From positions 124,001 through 188,000 of the forward strand of contig KV918858.1 of the NCBI GenBank assembly GCA_002049455.2: a DNA stretch of 64,000 bases, read 5' to 3'. Source of the DNA: Porphyra umbilicalis (taxonomy: Eukaryota > Rhodophyta > Bangiophyceae > Bangiales > Bangiaceae). The notes below the pieces were generated by a model. It was not told where the DNA came from. It made no database searches and saw nothing but the letters and a program-made list of their open reading frames with translations. Shown here piece after piece: positions 11,839 through 21,703 of this stretch (positions are counted from its first letter, which is position 1; every line of letters begins with the position of its first letter). Position numbers and translations under genes: made by a program.

Positions 11839-11897
11839 CGTAGCGACTGTGTATTGCTTTGTGCTTAGTGACATGTAGCAGCAGCTCGGTGACAACG

Positions 11898-11942
11898 AAA
11901 GGTTTTTTTTTATCCCTCTTCGGGGTTTTTTTTTTCCTACAC
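11898..11942 (+). other. Shared 3'-end motif, copy downstream of the Myb-like gene
   Basis: Sixty bases after the Myb stop comes AAAGG, nine T, a CCC/GGG pair around a short spacer, ten T, then CCTACAC. The transposase gene has nearly the same arrangement after its own stop. It may act in 3'-end formation, or simply mark common descent. Confidence 0.6.
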
Positions 11943-11999
11943 TTATGTCTTTCTCGGTGCACACAGACGACCTTGCGGCCCAACCGCGGGCAGCAACAG

Positions 12000-12610
12000 C
12001 CGCGGGCAAGGGGACCTCGGCGCCAGCGCCGGGGCGACGGCACGCGGCGACAGCCGCGAGCGAGCAAACGCCAGCGCAAGCGCGGGGGCAACCGCGGGAA
12101 CGAAAAGCCGCGGGCGAGGGGACCGCGGCGCCAGCGCAGTGGCAACCGCGGGCAGCAACAGCCGCGGGCGAGGGGACCGCGGCGCCAGCGCCGGGGCGAC
12201 GGCACGCGGCGACAGCCGCGAGCGCGCAGACGGCGGCGCAAGCGCGGGGGCAACCGCGGGCACCAACAGCCGCGGGCGAGGGGACCGCGGCGCCAGCGCC
12301 GGGGCGACGGCACACGGCGACAGCCGCGAGCGAGCAAACGCCAGCGCAAACGCGGGGGCAACCGCGGGCACGAAAAGCCGCGGGCGAGGGGACCGCGGCG
12401 CCAGCGCAGAGGCAACCGCGGGCAGCAACAGCCGTTGGCGAGGGGACCGCGGCGCCAGCGGCGGGGCGACGGCACGCGGCGACAGCCGCGAGCGCGCAGA
12501 CGGCGGCGCAAGCGCGGGGGCAACCGCGGGCACCAACAGCCGCGGGCGAGGGGACCGCGGCGCTAGCCCGCGGGCGACGGCGGGGGGCAACAGGCGGGCA
12601 GCGGTAGACG
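12000..12610. repeat. 54-bp minisatellite with 108-bp higher-order units
   Basis: The word GGGGACCGCGGCGCCAGCG recurs (with small changes) at 12010, 12118, 12172, 12280, 12388, 12442 and 12550, so spacings are 108, 54, 108, 108, 54 and 108. Because 54 is a multiple of three, all six frames stay open and give repetitive Ala/Arg/Pro or Arg/Gly peptides. These are read as artefacts, although one plus frame has an ATG (11945). Confidence 0.85.
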
Positions 12611-13329
12611 CGGGCGAGCGATGCTGCCCGGTGTGGGCCGCCCGTTCGCACGTCGCCGCAGGCCCGAGTTCGGAGCCGCAAGCGAACGCGGGCGAGCGGT
12701 GAGCGCCGAGTACGTTTCATCGAATGTTCTCGGCCAGCATGACAGTGGGACAATAAAATCAAAACAGTTCTGCCGAAATCGGTGTTGTTTTTGGAGTATG
12801 TGGGCATGTTCAAATTATAGGTCGCGTGACTGACTGTACAGCCCCCGTAAGACCCCGTCTCGCGTTCTCAACTTTTGTGGCGCAAATACATGCACATGTC
12901 TTGCTGTCCGTGCTTCGTATCTCAACGCCACCGCTCAAATGGAACGAGAGGGCGCGGGGGATGTTCGCTTTCCCGCATGGGGATCAGCCCCGCGCGAAGG
13001 CCGCCCCTCCCACAACGATCTGCCGCACCGCCAGCGGCGGGGGTCGTGGGCCGGCACTGGCGGCGCGGCGCGCCCGCTGCGCCGACCGCTGCCGGGCGGC
13101 CAGTGCGGCGCGAGCGCGGCGCAGCAGAGCTTTCTACCCTCGCCGCCGCTGCTGCGGCCGCGGCGCGGCGTTATCGCGCCCGGTGACGCAACGAACACGC
13201 TGGCGGCGGCGACACGGGCAGCGCGCCGCCGACGCTGTTGGCGGCGAAGCGCGGCGGGGACGACGGCGGCGGGCGGTCGGTGCCGTGTGCGGCCGACGGC
13301 GACGGGAAGGGCCGCGGGCTGATTGGGGG

Positions 13330-14195
13330 GGGGGGGTGGCGGGGAACGGGGGGGGGGGGTCTCTGCCACCTCCGCTGCCGCACCGTGACGCAGCGCGCGC
13401 CCCTGCGCGTCGGCACTGGCGGCCGCGGCGGCACGGCGGGGGGGTTGGCGGGGGGGGGGGGGGGGGGTCTTTGCCACCGCCGCTGCCGCATCGTGGCGCG
13501 GCGCCCGCCCCTGCGCGTCGGCAATGGCGGCCGCGGCGGCACGGCGGGGGGGTTGGCGGAGGGGGGGGGGGGAAGATTCTTTGCCACCGCCGCTGCCGCA
13601 TCGTGGCGCGGCGCCCGCGCGCTGGCAATGGCGGCCGCGGCGGCACGGCGGGGGGGTTGGCGGGGGGGGTGGGGGGGGGTCTCTGCCACCGCCGCTGCCG
13701 CACCGTGGCGCAGCGCGCGCCCCTGCGCGTCGGCACTGGCGGCCGCGGCGGCACGGCGGGGGGGTTGGCGGAGGGGGGGGGGGGGGGGTCTTTGCCACCG
13801 CCGCTGCCGCACCGTGGCGCAGCGCGCGCCCCTGCGCGTCGGCACTGGCGGCCGCGGCGGCACGGCGGGGGGGTTGGCGGGGGGGGGGGGGGGGGGATTC
13901 TTTGCCACCGCCGCTGCCGCATCGTGGCGCCGCGCCCGCGCGCTGGCAATGGCGGCCGCGGCGGCACGGCGGGGGGGTTGGCGGAGGGGGGGGGGGGGGG
14001 TCTTTGCCACCGCCGCTGCCGCACCGTGGCGCGGCGCCCGCGCGCTGGCAATGGCGGCCGCGGCGGCACGGCGGGGGGGTTGGCGGGGGGGGGGGGGGGG
14101 GTCTCTGCCACCGCCGCTGCCGCATCGTGGCATGGCGCCCGCCCCTGCGCGTCGGCAATGGCGGCCGCGGCGGCACGGGCCGCGCGTCGCCAACG
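13330..14195. repeat. Eight-copy 101-110-bp GC minisatellite with long G runs
   Basis: Units are anchored by CTBTGCCACC at 13361, 13469, 13579, 13681, 13790, 13900, 14002 and 14103. Each unit starts with a run of 9-18 G, continues through GCCGCTGCCGCA, and ends GGCGGCCGCGGCGGCACGGCGG. Two unit subtypes differ by an internal segment (CCCCTGCGCGTCGGCA present or absent). The flanks 12640-13330 and 14200-14640 are similar GC-rich sequence without a recognisable gene. Confidence 0.85.
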
Positions 14196-14644
14196 CTTTT
14201 GGCGGGGGGGCGCGGCGGCCGCAAGAGCGGCGGGTCCCTGCGGCCATACTGCCGTTGGCGGCGGTGGCGTGGGCGCCGGCGGCGGCGGCGCAAGCGGCGG
14301 TGGCGTGCCCGTGGCCACTCCACGGCGTCTCGTGCCGCAGTCCCCGCACCCCACACGGCCGCCGCCCGTCGGCCGCCGCCGCCACCGCCGCCGCCGCGGG
14401 GCTGCACGCGCTGGTGGCTGCCGCCGACGGCGCCGACGGCACGACGCGCCGGCGGTGGTTCTCCCTTTGCCTCCCGTGGGTGGCGACGCGGGTGCGAGGG
14501 CCGCGGCTTCTCCGGATGTTTCTTTTTTTTTTGCACCTACGTCCCACGTCTTACTTGGACTCCATCCCACTCGAGCACCACGTCTCCCAAAGAAGTAAAT
14601 GAATGTAGTAAACTCAATGCAAACATGTTCCCACAACGCAAAAG

Positions 14645-15058
14645 CTACGCCCGCTCGCCACGGATGCGGCGGGCAAGCTGAATGTCCTTGGTCATGACAG
14701 TCACACGCTTTCCGTGGATGGCGCACAGTTGAGCGTCCTGGAAGAGGCCCACCAGGTAGGCCTCGGACGCCTCCTGAAGCGCCAGTACAGCTGACGCCGA
14801 AAAGCGAGGAGAGTTGGTGTACTCCTGCGCAATCTCGCGCACCAGCCGCTGGAAGGGGAGCTTGCTGATAAGCAGCTCCCCCGACCGCTGGAATTTGCGG
14901 ATGTCCCGCAGGGCGACCGTCCCAGGCCGGTAACGGCGCTTGACTGCGGCCTTGCCACCGGCCTTGGACTTGGTCGCCCGCCTGGCGGCGGCCCTGGCCA
15001 GAGAAGCCGGGGCCTTGCCGCCAGTGGACCGCCGCGCCGTCTGCTTCGTCCGCGCCAT
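14645..15058 (-). CDS. Divergent histone H3 variant (K9R, no K27, K56R, K79T)
   Basis: The 137-codon gene starts at ATG 15058 and has no intron. The fold region is clearly H3: [73 protein letters not shown], ending ARRIRGERA. The tail starts [16 protein letters not shown], so K4, S10 and K14 are kept while K9 is arginine. After residue 16 the tail diverges ([18 protein letters not shown]), and the AARKS motif around K27 reads AARRAT. K18 and K23 are lost, K56 is arginine and K79 is threonine. The protein is one residue longer than canonical H3. It lacks the long loop 1 and divergent tail of CENP-A, so a replacement-type H3 variant is more likely. No histone 3' stem-loop is seen. It sits between the two Harbinger-like genes. 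Confidence 0.9.
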   Translation of the reverse strand: MARTKQTARRSTGGKAPASLARAAARRATKSKAGGKAAVKRRYRPGTVALRDIRKFQRSGELLISKLPFQRLVREIAQEYTNSPRFSASAVLALQEASEAYLVGLFQDAQLCAIHGKRVTVMTKDIQLARRIRGERA

Positions 15059-15397
15059 GGCTGGCGGGGCGCAGGTGTGGTAGCCGCCACGGGTGGGGGA
15101 GGAGCGGGGGGGCAGGAGGAGGGGAGTTGAGGCGGGGTGAGGGGGGGGGCAGGTCCACGCCAGACAACAGTCAGCGCGGCCGGGCCAGGTCCCACCAACA
15201 GTAGAGGCTGGGGGCGCGGGGGGGGGGAAGGGGGGCAGGGTGCCAGGGGGGACAGGTCAACCCCAGAACACAGCCGGCGAGGCGGGGACAGGCCGCACCG
15301 CCAGTGGAGGTTGGCGGGGCGGGGATGGGGAAGGGGATGGGCAGAAGGGACGATGCTGCCGGATGACGCCGAGAGGAGATGGCTGGGATGGGCTCCT

Positions 15398-15404
15398 CTA
15401 TATA
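15398..15404 (-). promoter_or_regulatory. Possible TATA box of the H3 gene
   Basis: The minus strand reads TATATAG here, about 340 bases before the H3 ATG. The intervening 15060-15395 is GC-rich with no competing TATA-like word. That distance would imply a long 5' leader or a leader intron, so the assignment is tentative. Confidence 0.35.
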
Positions 15405-15799
15405 CCTGGAGTGGGTCTGCCTGGGGTGCCGTGGGTGACGGTCACGGCCACTGCCCGGCAGAGACCACCTGGGCAGCACCAGAAAGCCCTCCGCGACTCA
15501 GGTTGGATGCATCAGTGGGGACATTCCATCGCCTTTGTATTGGGCTCGCAGAGTCACCCGAATCCGCCGTCTCTATGACTGGTTTCAAGCGTGGATATGT
15601 ACACTTCTTCTCATCTTCGTGAGTTCGTGTTCAATAAAGTGCGGAATGTATTGCAAGAGAAAGGAATGCTTGTCCGAAGAACCGCGCCACCCGTACGCTG
15701 ACGCCCTACTCAATGCGGGATCGTTCACCACAGATCGCCCCATCTGATCGCCCCCCCAGGGAGCGATCTTCGGATGACAAACCGCCTCCCCCCCGCTCT

Positions 15800-16330
15800 G
15801 TGAGGGTCCCGCTGTCGCCGCCGTAGATCTCATTCGCAGCCATCCACTCGACGGCGTCATACAAACTGCGCGACAGCAACCAATGGGGTGTGCAGAATTG
15901 CTGTTAAACAACCACACGGTTCAGAGCTGTGCAGTGTCAGATGTATGCACGTGTTCTTGTTGGTTCTTCATAAGTGTACGTCGGGGACCGCGTGATTTTC
16001 TGTCGTTCGCCCTCTGTGGGCATTGAAACAGCGCCGCGACAACCAATGGAACGGCTTAGACATGTTCATTGAAATTGACGGGGGGCCAAGTCTTGCTATG
16101 TATGGTACATACCAGTGGTGTGGTTGGTTCTTGAAGTTGTGTAAGTAGTCACGTGAGCTGCTGGCGACCGTCAACTGTCGGACAAGAACTTTCGAGAGCC
16201 ACGATAACCAATGGGGTTACTGACAGTTGTTATTCATCAAACACGTGGTTGAAAGCCTTGCATCGATAATAGATACAGGTGTTTTGATTGGTCGTTGTCG
16301 TCATGTGAGGGATCGCCTGACCATCCACAC
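15800..16330. repeat. Degenerate ~164-bp tandem repeat with CCAAT words
   Basis: ACCAATGG recurs at 15879, 16042 and 16207, and TTGGTTCTT-like words at 15960, 16124 and 16288, giving a steady period of 163-165 bases over about three units. The units are AT-richer than their surroundings and have drifted strongly. The period is close to one nucleosome, and the CCAAT words lie upstream of the H3 gene. No gene is seen from 15405 to 16540. Confidence 0.6.
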
Positions 16331-16539
16331 GTTCGTGACTGGCGTATCTTCTTTGAGTGACGCCATGTCATTGGACTGTGTCATCGTCAGCACCTTATGT
16401 GGCAATGAATTGTTTGTGCGGGATTTTTGAGACGAGCGATAACGGCAGAAGCAAGTTTATTAATGCGGTCTATGGGCAGCGTGTCGAGCCACAAGATCTT
16501 GCGAAGCTCGCACGCGCAATCATCTTGCGGCTCTTCGCA

Positions 16540-16869
16540 CGAAAGCCTCCCCACCGCAGGCCGCCCTGCCCACGCTGCTGCTACCCGCAATCCTGCCCCG
16601 CCCGCGCTCCCGAGCCGCCACCGCCAGCAATCCCTGAAGCCTGGTCGCCTGGAGCCGCTCCGCCGCCGCGGCGCGGGCGCTGCGTACCCTCGCGCCGCCG
16701 CACGTGCGCTCGCCGCCAGCTGGACTCCGCAAGCGCAGTGGGCGGCGTCGCTGGCGGCCAAGTGCGCCATGTGCGGCGAAGGCGACGGCAGCAGCTGCGG
16801 CGGCGGCTGTGACGGCGGCAGCAGCGACGGCGGCAAAGGCGGCGGCGGCGGCGGCCGCGGCGGCGGGGG

Positions 16870-16900
<31 letters not shown>

Positions 16901-17012
16901 GGCGGCGGCGTCAGCGGTGGCGGGGGCGGCGGCGGCGGCGTCGGCGGTGGCGGGGGCGGCGGCGGCGACGGCGGCGGCCATGCCAGTGGTGGCGGCGGTG
17001 GCGGCGGGGGCA

Positions 17013-17043
<31 letters not shown>

Positions 17044-17135
17044 CGGGGGCAGCGGCGGCGGCGGCGGTGGCGGCAGGGGCGGCGTTGGCCGTGGCGGTGG
17101 TGGCAGCGGTGGCGGCGGGGGCAGCGGCGGGGGCA

Positions 17136-17167
<32 letters not shown>

Positions 17168-17222
17168 GGCGGCGGGGGCGGCGTTGGCCATGGCGTTGGT
17201 GGCAGCGGTGGCGGCGGGGGCA

Positions 17223-17253
<31 letters not shown>

Positions 17254-17345
17254 CGGGGGCAGCGGCGGCGGCGGCGGTGGCGGCAGGGGCGGCGTTGGCC
17301 GTGGCGGTGGTGGCAGCGGTGGCGGCGGGGGCAGCGGCGGGGGCA

Positions 17346-17377
<32 letters not shown>

Positions 17378-17444
17378 GGCGGCGGGGGCGGCGTTGGCCA
17401 TGGCGTTGGTGGCAGCGGTGGCGGCGGGGGCAGCGGCGGGGGCA

Positions 17445-17476
<32 letters not shown>

Positions 17477-17952
17477 GGGGGCGGCGTTGGCCGTGGCGGT
17501 GGTGGCAGCGGTGGCGGCGGGGGCAGCGGCGGGGGCAGCGGCGGCGGCGGCGGCGGCGGTGGCGGCGTAGGCAGCGGCGGCGGCGGCGGCGGCGGCGACG
17601 ACAGCGGCGGCCCGCTGCCGCTGCGTGCCACCTCCGTGCCGACCCCCTCGGTGGCTGCCGCTGTGCAGCCGTCGCCTGGCCTCCCGCCGCCGCACCTGCA
17701 CTCGCCGACAGCCTCGACGCCGCCCAAGCGCAGTGGGCGGCGTCGGTGGCGGTCAACGGCGGCGGAGGAAGCAGCTGTGGTGGCGGCTGCACCGGCGGCT
17801 GCGAAGGCGGCAGCGGCGACGGCGGCGGGGGCGGCGGTGGCGGTGCGGGCGGCGGCGGGGGCGGCGGCGATGGGGGCGGCGGCGAAGGTGGGGGCGGCGG
17901 CGGGGGCGGCGGCGGGGACGGGGGCGGCGGCGGGGGCGGCGGCGGCGGCGGG

Positions 17953-17983
<31 letters not shown>

Positions 17984-18210
17984 TTGGCGGTGGCGGCGGT
18001 GGCGGCGGCGGCGGCGGCGACCCGCCGTCGGGCGCTGCGCGGCCACCGGCGCGGGAGCCGCGAGCGCCAGCATGACCACGGGTTGCCACCGTGTGGAGGC
18101 CGCGGCGGGCCGGCGCGGGCGGCCCTCACGACGGCGACGACCGCGGCCGAGGCAGCCCGGGGGATCCCCCGCCGGACCCGTCGGCTAGTCACTCCGGGTT
18201 AGCGGCGCTG
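16540..18210. repeat. GGN trinucleotide satellite with 210-bp higher-order repeat
   Basis: From about 16850 to 18025 the plus strand is almost only GGC/GGT/GGG with AGC and GTT interruptions. GGCGTTGGCC marks a 210-bp higher-order unit (17081 to 17291, 17180 to 17390, next near 17483). The start (about 16725-16830) and a later block (about 17730-17850) share a diverged copy of the same lead-in (AGCGCAGTGGGCGGCGTC). All frames are open and read as poly-Gly, poly-Ala or poly-Pro; I treat none as a gene. Confidence 0.85.
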
Positions 18211-18246
18211 GGGGCCTCCCGCCATTCGAACGATCGTAGCAAAGGT

Positions 18247-18289
18247 GTGTAGGAAAAAAAACCCTGCCCAGCGGGAAAAAAAAACCTTT
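18247..18289 (-). other. Shared 3'-end motif, copy downstream of the transposase
   Basis: On the minus strand, about 30 bases after the transposase stop: AAAGG, nine T, CCC and GGG around a short spacer, eight T, CCTACAC. It matches the motif after the Myb-like gene (11898-11942) in order and spacing. Confidence 0.6.
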
Positions 18290-18318
18290 GTTTCTACTCT
18301 ACTACGCCCTACATCGCG

Positions 18319-19905
18319 TCACCCAATGTACGGGGCAAGCAGTTCGCCTCGGTCGCGATAAATGTCCGCGGTCAGGTCAGCTCGCAGGCGCTCGTTCTCC
18401 TGCACATTCTGCGTCTCAGCCCAAGCATCAAAAATGGCAGCCATGCCAGCGGCAGGCGGGTGGGCGACGGGATTAAGAGCAGGGGGCGCGTTGCCGACGG
18501 CGTCAATGTTATCCATTGCCGCAGCGACGCCGCTGACGCCACCGCCAGGTGCTGGAGCCCCGGCGGCAGCAATAACACCGCCGACGCCACCGGGACTGCC
18601 GCCGCCAGGTGCAACTGCCCCGGCGGCAGCAATGCCGCCAGCTGGTGTCCCACCGCTCTGTCCTTCCCCCCCATCTGACCCGCCGCCAGCATCGCCACCT
18701 ACGCCACAGTTAGTCCCACCATCACCCCCCACCGCACGTCGACGGCGACTCAAAAAGTTGCTACGTCGACTCTCCACACACATGTTATGCAGAATGCAAA
18801 TGGCCTTGTAGGTCGTCACTAGCTGCGACACAGAGCGGTAGCGCCCAGGGTGGAGCGCAACGTGAAAGCGCTTCATCAATACGCCAAACAGCCGCTCCAC
18901 GTCCTTTCGGATGGCCTCTTGGAGGCGGTTGAACGTCGTCTGCTCCTCGGTGGACGGCTTGGGGTGTGGCGACATCAGAAAAGCGTAGCGCGGGTAAATC
19001 CCGTCGACAAGGTAGTAGGGTAGCGTGCGGGTGCGGCCATTGATAGTAAAGGGCGTGCCGCGAGGCGGCCACCTGCCGCCAGTGACGTCCAGGTACAGCG
19101 GCGACTGCTGCATGACGTTGATGTCGTTCAGACTGCCGGGGGCCCCAACAAACAGGTGCCACACCCACAGGTCCTCGTCACACACAGCTTCTACGACGAT
19201 GCCCCGCTTGCCCTTGCGACTCTGGTACGCCCCCGCCATCCCCGTCGGGCACTGGTGCCACTCCCAGTGGCAACAGTCGAGGGAGCCCATGCACCCCGGC
19301 ATCCCGCGTTCCTTGTTGCGCTCCATAATGGTGTTGAGCTCGTCTTGGTTCGGTCGTCGCAGGTAGGTAGGTCCCCATCGCTTGACAATAAACTCCATCA
19401 GCAACTTGGTCGACTCGGCGATCACCGTCCGGGACAGGCGCACGTACTCGTCCGCTCGGTCGGCCGCCTCGCCGTAGGCGATCACTCGAAAGGCAGCCAC
19501 TACCTTCTGCAGAGGGTGCGCTTGCAGCTTGCCCGTCGCATTAATGCGTTGTTGGAAGAAAGGCTCGTCCTTAACAGCCAAATAGATACGCCGAAAGACG
19601 GCGCGGGGGACACGGAACCGCGTCTCAAAGTCCCGGTCATCGTAGATAGGGAGCACACCGCCAACACCGAAGTAGTCTCGCAAAATGGCGTGCACACCGG
19701 CCGCAAAGTCGCGGCGCTTGTTGCCACGGCGCCCCGCGGTGGAGCCACGATAAAGCCACCGTCGCGCGATGCGCTTGGCGCGCGCGCGTCGGCGCACCGC
19801 CATGAGCACATCGACGTGCGCCTGCACCACAGCAGCAACGTCCGCGCCGTCGTCCTCGGCCAGCAGGGCGGCGGTGGCCGAGACCTCCTCCTCCTGGACG
19901 TCCAT
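18319..19905 (-). CDS. PIF/Harbinger-type DDE transposase (HARBI1-like)
   Basis: Cut-and-paste transposase; in this superfamily it acts with the Myb-like partner. ATG 19905 starts MDVQEEEVSATAALL and the frame is unbroken for 528 residues. The catalytic triad is in place: D210 in GSLDCCHWEW, D261 in GSLNDINVM and E337 in RKDVERLFG. The plant-Harbinger signatures GMPGCMGSLDC, GAYQSRKGKRGIVVEAV, LPYYLVDGIYPRYAF and AICILHNMCVESRR are also present. An N-terminal helical region (about 1-130) precedes the nuclease core (about 205-385). The Ala/Gly/Pro-rich tail ends with a helix (about 485-520). With no stop, frameshift or lost catalytic residue, the gene looks recently active. Its 3' end points at the H3 gene and the Myb-like gene. 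Confidence 0.9.
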   Translation of the reverse strand: MDVQEEEVSATAALLAEDDGADVAAVVQAHVDVLMAVRRRARAKRIARRWLYRGSTAGRRGNKRRDFAAGVHAILRDYFGVGGVLPIYDDRDFETRFRVPRAVFRRIYLAVKDEPFFQQRINATGKLQAHPLQKVVAAFRVIAYGEAADRADEYVRLSRTVIAESTKLLMEFIVKRWGPTYLRRPNQDELNTIMERNKERGMPGCMGSLDCCHWEWHQCPTGMAGAYQSRKGKRGIVVEAVCDEDLWVWHLFVGAPGSLNDINVMQQSPLYLDVTGGRWPPRGTPFTINGRTRTLPYYLVDGIYPRYAFLMSPHPKPSTEEQTTFNRLQEAIRKDVERLFGVLMKRFHVALHPGRYRSVSQLVTTYKAICILHNMCVESRRSNFLSRRRRAVGGDGGTNCGVGGDAGGGSDGGEGQSGGTPAGGIAAAGAVAPGGGSPGGVGGVIAAAGAPAPGGGVSGVAAAMDNIDAVGNAPPALNPVAHPPAAGMAAIFDAWAETQNVQENERLRADLTADIYRDRGELLAPYIG

Positions 19906-21635
19906 ACGGAAAGCAGGGACGCACACCACCGGACCCCGTGGGGGGCGGGGTGGGAATGGGGAAGAACAGCAGGGGCGCCTGGTGCGACGTGGAAATGGAG
20001 GAGGGGGGAGGAGGGGGGACGAGCGGTGCGAGCAGCGCGCGTGCCCAGCGAGATCGAGGAGGGGGGGGGAGTGGGATGGAGCCCAGCCGTGAGAGCAGAG
20101 CGCGTGGCCGGCGCGATGGGGGAGGGGCCGCGTCGGCCGTGCTCACGGGTGTGGTGGGTGGACGAAAATCGGCGGCGGCGGGATGGGGGTGACGACGACG
20201 GTGGCAAGCAGCGGGCGGCCCGTGCCGTCCTCTGAATGGCGTGCCCGGCCGACCACTGCGGACAGCCACCCCAGCCCACCCCCCCACTGCAGATGCACGC
20301 CGAGATGCCCCGCCACCACCCCCCCCAGGCAGCGCTCGTGCGGGCGCCCCCGGCCACTGATGCACGGTGGCTGGGCGGCCACCCCCCTTCAAACGGTGCC
20401 GATCGCGGCCCCCGCCATCCAGGCGCGACCGTTCAGGCTGCAGGACCCCCTCAGGCTCCTGTCAGGGCGCCCCAATAGCTGTAGCACAGCGACCGGCCCA
20501 ATCTCGCCCCTCCACGCGGCGCTGTCGACGGCCCGCGCCGCCCTCGTGAAACGACCACCCTCCACGAGGGCTCCCAGAGAGGCCCTCCGCAGGCGCAGCT
20601 CACCTGGGTTGACAGCCCCTCCCCTCTCAGATTGCTCTGTGAGCGATGCGTGGGAGCCACGCAGGCGCAAAAAGATCCAACGCGCTTCCCTCTGTGCATG
20701 CCGTGACAAAATATCTGGCGAGAGCCGTGAACCCGCTTTCGAGAGGAGTGGTCCAGATCGACAATTTCTAGTTTCTCAATGACTGTGAAAAACCGGGGCT
20801 GATCGTGGACCCACACGTTGCTCGCTTAAGCGTGCTATCTTCTATACTATTTCGAATCGTTCGACCAATGAGAGAGCATAGAAGAATGGGGTCGGCTTCG
20901 GTCCGACCCCATTTCCGGTCGGGAATGGGGTCGGTCCGGCACGGGCCCCATTTCTGAAAGCAACATATGCGTTGTACTTACGTCATTTGCTTTGGGCGAA
21001 ATGATGCCTAAATGGGGTCGGAGACGTTGATGCGGGAGCGTTCCGGCCCCATTTCCTCAATAATGAGACACGTTTGCGCCACGTTGCGCCACGTTTCGCA
21101 AATATGACTTGGGGCCGACGTTGCAGGGTTTGCTCTGAGCGGTTGCTCGCGACGACGCTGCGGCTTTGGCCAAGCGTCCTCCTGCGCTCCAGTCGCTTCA
21201 CGGGCCACGAAAAACACATGGGAGGCCAACGTGAATCGACCACACCTGATAACCTCGCTCAGATGTACTATGTACGATTCTATGTGGCAATTGTGTACTG
21301 ATGCCATTGTAACCTTGGCTTTTTTTGCAGATGCCTGTCTTCATATGCATGTGGTGCTCTTCGACGCTCTGTCGCTTGGCTCAGACTCTTTCTTCACTCT
21401 TCCCTGCGCGCAGATGCATCAGACTGCTATGCTTGTTGCCAGTTCTGCCATCTGTGGAAGTGTACCGTGTGAGTGCAGCAGGGCATGTCCTTAGCAATGT
21501 TGACACTAACGACAGACGTGGACCTGCCAAACAGCCAGAGGAACGCTTGAATCTGTCAGTTGGCAGACCAACCAGCTGTCTCCATCTCCCAGTAGCCCCC
21601 CTCATGCAAGCCCAACTGTAAGTCCCCCTGCATGG
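19906..21635. other. Transposase 5' flank and gene-free interval
   Basis: No further gene is recognised. The first 700 bases are GC-rich and presumably hold the transposase promoter. At 20885-21055 GGGGTCGG and its complement CCGACCCC alternate, forming a cluster of short inverted repeats within AT-rich sequence; it could belong to an element end but I found no clear partner. 21.07-21.63 kb holds nothing recognisable. Confidence 0.4.
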
Positions 21636-21703
21636 CCATGTGATTTTAATCATCAGCCCCGTGATGTAAAATGATTATAATCATTATAATCATCATGATT
21701 ATA
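21636..21703. repeat. ATGATTATAATCAT-type palindromic repeats
   Basis: TGATTTTAATCA, ATGATTATAATCAT and variants fill this stretch directly against the left end of the second 628-bp element. The same words occur at 7372-7485. Confidence 0.6.

Larger units (their letters stand above)
9525..19905. mobile_element. PIF/Harbinger-like DNA transposon, internal region (ends not found)
   Basis: A Myb/SANT-like gene (+) and a DDE transposase gene (-) converge across this span; these are the two proteins that PIF/Harbinger transposons encode. Their 3' flanks share a distinctive motif (11898-11942 and 18247-18289), which ties them to one element family. Between the motifs lie GC-rich tandem arrays, a degenerate 164-bp repeat and a histone H3 gene. 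I could not find matching terminal inverted repeats or the 3-bp TWA target duplication usual for the superfamily. Single-element status is therefore inferred, and two separate insertions flanking a host H3 gene remain possible. Confidence 0.55.

Noticed and set aside
11119-12813. 564-codon minus frame and 220-codon plus frame (ATG 11945) across the 54-bp minisatellite
   Set aside because: Unit lengths are multiples of three, so every frame is open; the minus frame also runs antisense through the Myb-like gene.
12826-14598. Long plus and minus frames (500-680 codons) over the eight-copy G-run array
   Set aside because: Peptides are pure Arg/Gly or Pro/Arg repeats that follow the DNA repeat; frames overlap on both strands and one crosses the H3 gene antisense.
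14645-15058. Centromeric H3 (CENP-A)
   Set aside because: The tail starts as canonical H3, loop 1 has no insertion and the C-terminus is canonical (RRIRGERA). The departures fit an H3 variant better.
16387-18202. Long open frames on both strands encoding poly-Pro, poly-Gly or poly-Ala proteins up to about 600 residues
   Set aside because: They arise from a GGN satellite with a 210-bp period; all frames stay open because GGN/NCC contains no stop codon. No non-repetitive domain accompanies them.
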